From assembly GCA_963728145.1 (NCBI GenBank), contig CAVSJA010000002.1, forward strand, positions 1 to 64,000: 64,000 bases of DNA. Reading direction: 5' to 3'. The position numbers and the translations under genes were made by a program. The notes beneath the pieces are model-generated. The model was not told the DNA's origin, searched no databases, and saw only the letters and a list, made by a program, of their open reading frames with translations. Of this stretch, positions 63,554 through 64,000 are shown piece after piece. The DNA is from CAVSJA01 sp963728145. Lineage in GTDB: Bacteria; Bacteroidota; Bacteroidia; Chitinophagales; Chitinophagaceae. The first letter of the stretch is position 1. Each line of letters begins with the position of its first letter.

Positions 63554-64000
63554 TCAGCGGCACGACGCGACCGACGTGAGCATCAGCAGGCCAGCGTAGC
63601 AGGTGAGGCTGACCACGATCATGGCCAAACTCGTGTCCGGCCACAGCGCACCGATCGAGCCCGGAACGATCACTACGGCCAGATAGATGGCGAGGCAGAT
63701 GGGCCAGCGCCAGTAGCGGGCGAGGCGATGGTGCAGGTGGTTCTTGTCCGCCTCGAGAGGCGAGCGCTGTTGCAGCGCACGCATGGCCATGACGCGCAAG
63801 CAGTCGACCACGGGCAGGAGCAGCCACAACACCGCGGCGAGCACCGGCAAATCGCCCGCGGCGCGGTGATAGCAGTAGATCATCAGAAGGCCGATGATGC
63901 CGCCGATCGCATAGCTGCCGGCGTCGCCGAGAAACAAGGCCCCGGCCAAGTTGTACAACAGCAGGATGATCAGCCCGAGCAGCATCAGGGTCAGGTAAGA
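63554..64000 (-). CDS. WecA/MraY-family glycosyl-phosphate transferase, 5' truncated by window end
   Basis: C-terminal part of a polytopic enzyme that moves a sugar-phosphate from a UDP-sugar to undecaprenyl phosphate. Seen are NLAGALFLGDAGSYAIGGII (the family's Asp-rich/FLGD-G-S segment), several hydrophobic helices (VLAAVLWLLLPVVDCLRVMA, AIYLAVVIVPGSIGALW) and the loop motif DKNHLHHRLARY (His-x-His-His). The latter is typical of WecA/TagO-like rather than MraY proteins. The start lies beyond base 64000. It stands upstream of rplM on the same strand. Likely role: first step of O-antigen, capsule or teichoic-like polymer synthesis. Confidence 0.85.
   Translation of the reverse strand, partial: SYLTLMLLGLIILLLYNLAGALFLGDAGSYAIGGIIGLLMIYCYHRAAGDLPVLAAVLWLLLPVVDCLRVMAMRALQQRSPLEADKNHLHHRLARYWRWPICLAIYLAVVIVPGSIGALWPDTSLAMIVVSLTCYAGLLMLTSVASCR

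Overview
The window is GC-rich and reads as a patchwork of at least two kinds of bacterial DNA. Bases 1 to about 4257 look actinobacterial (Mycobacterium-like): a small Sec-secreted peptide gene, a scar of a tRNA-Met 3' end next to short direct repeats, and an IS21-family element (istA/istB) with its iterated terminal repeats. The istB frame runs directly into a membrane-protein tail at about 4257, and everything after it is alphaproteobacterial in content.

From 4258 to about 46.3 kb the block looks like one alphaproteobacterium, close to Rhodobacterales/Rhodospirillales in gene content: ctrA with sciP beside it, a MipZ-type ParA ATPase, a phasin, a D,D-carboxypeptidase with SPOR domain, and the order ffh, GNAT, chorismate mutase, rpsP, rimM, SRPBCC gene, trmD, rplS, rpmE. 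Layout: sulfatase (4.4-6.0 kb); aroQ, aldolase and truncated gene pieces (6.0-8.5 kb); two tandem genes sharing an unnamed FSGRPNP motif (9.0-10.4 kb); SRP/ribosome operon (10.7-15.8 kb); division, cell wall, PHA and proteolysis genes (16-19.8 kb); rsmC-like, dapE and a potassium channel (19.8-24.6 kb); serA and serC with an alkaline phosphatase between them (24.6-29.2 kb); sugar dehydrogenase and mnmA (29.4-31.8 kb); sciP-ctrA (32-33 kb); tctCBA, a Crp-family regulator and two DUF1127 genes joined by three TGTGA-N6-TCACA palindromes (34.8-39.6 kb); ligA, L,D-transpeptidase, SIMPL and S10 peptidase genes (39.6-46.3 kb).

At 46.5-48.3 kb one open frame joins the N-terminus of a class III CoA-transferase to the C-terminal two thirds of ParE. 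This is probably a second join. From 48.6 to 57.6 kb there is a catabolic-looking block: enolase-superfamily enzyme, a substrate-binding protein gene with two in-frame stops, repeat arrays, a Gfo/Idh/MocA oxidoreductase, and a coupled CoA-ligase/ThDP-enzyme pair. From 57.8 kb to the end come rlpA, a DUF883/holin-like pair, an entericidin-type lipoprotein behind an EcfG-type promoter, a MetE-like gene, a ribokinase, a zf-CHCC protein, rplM-rpsI and a truncated WecA/MraY-type transferase, also alphaproteobacterial.

Most long genes carry frameshifts, including ones that should be essential (trmD, rplS, rpmE, ligA, serA). Those I could resolve are mainly single inserted C or G bases placed between codons. 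I therefore annotate such genes as CDS with the frameshift noted, treating sequence or assembly error as the likeliest cause. The sites best worth following up are the Crp/DUF1127 palindromes, the FSGRPNP gene pair, the two copies of an ATGCAC iteron element, and the CoA-transferase/ParE fusion.
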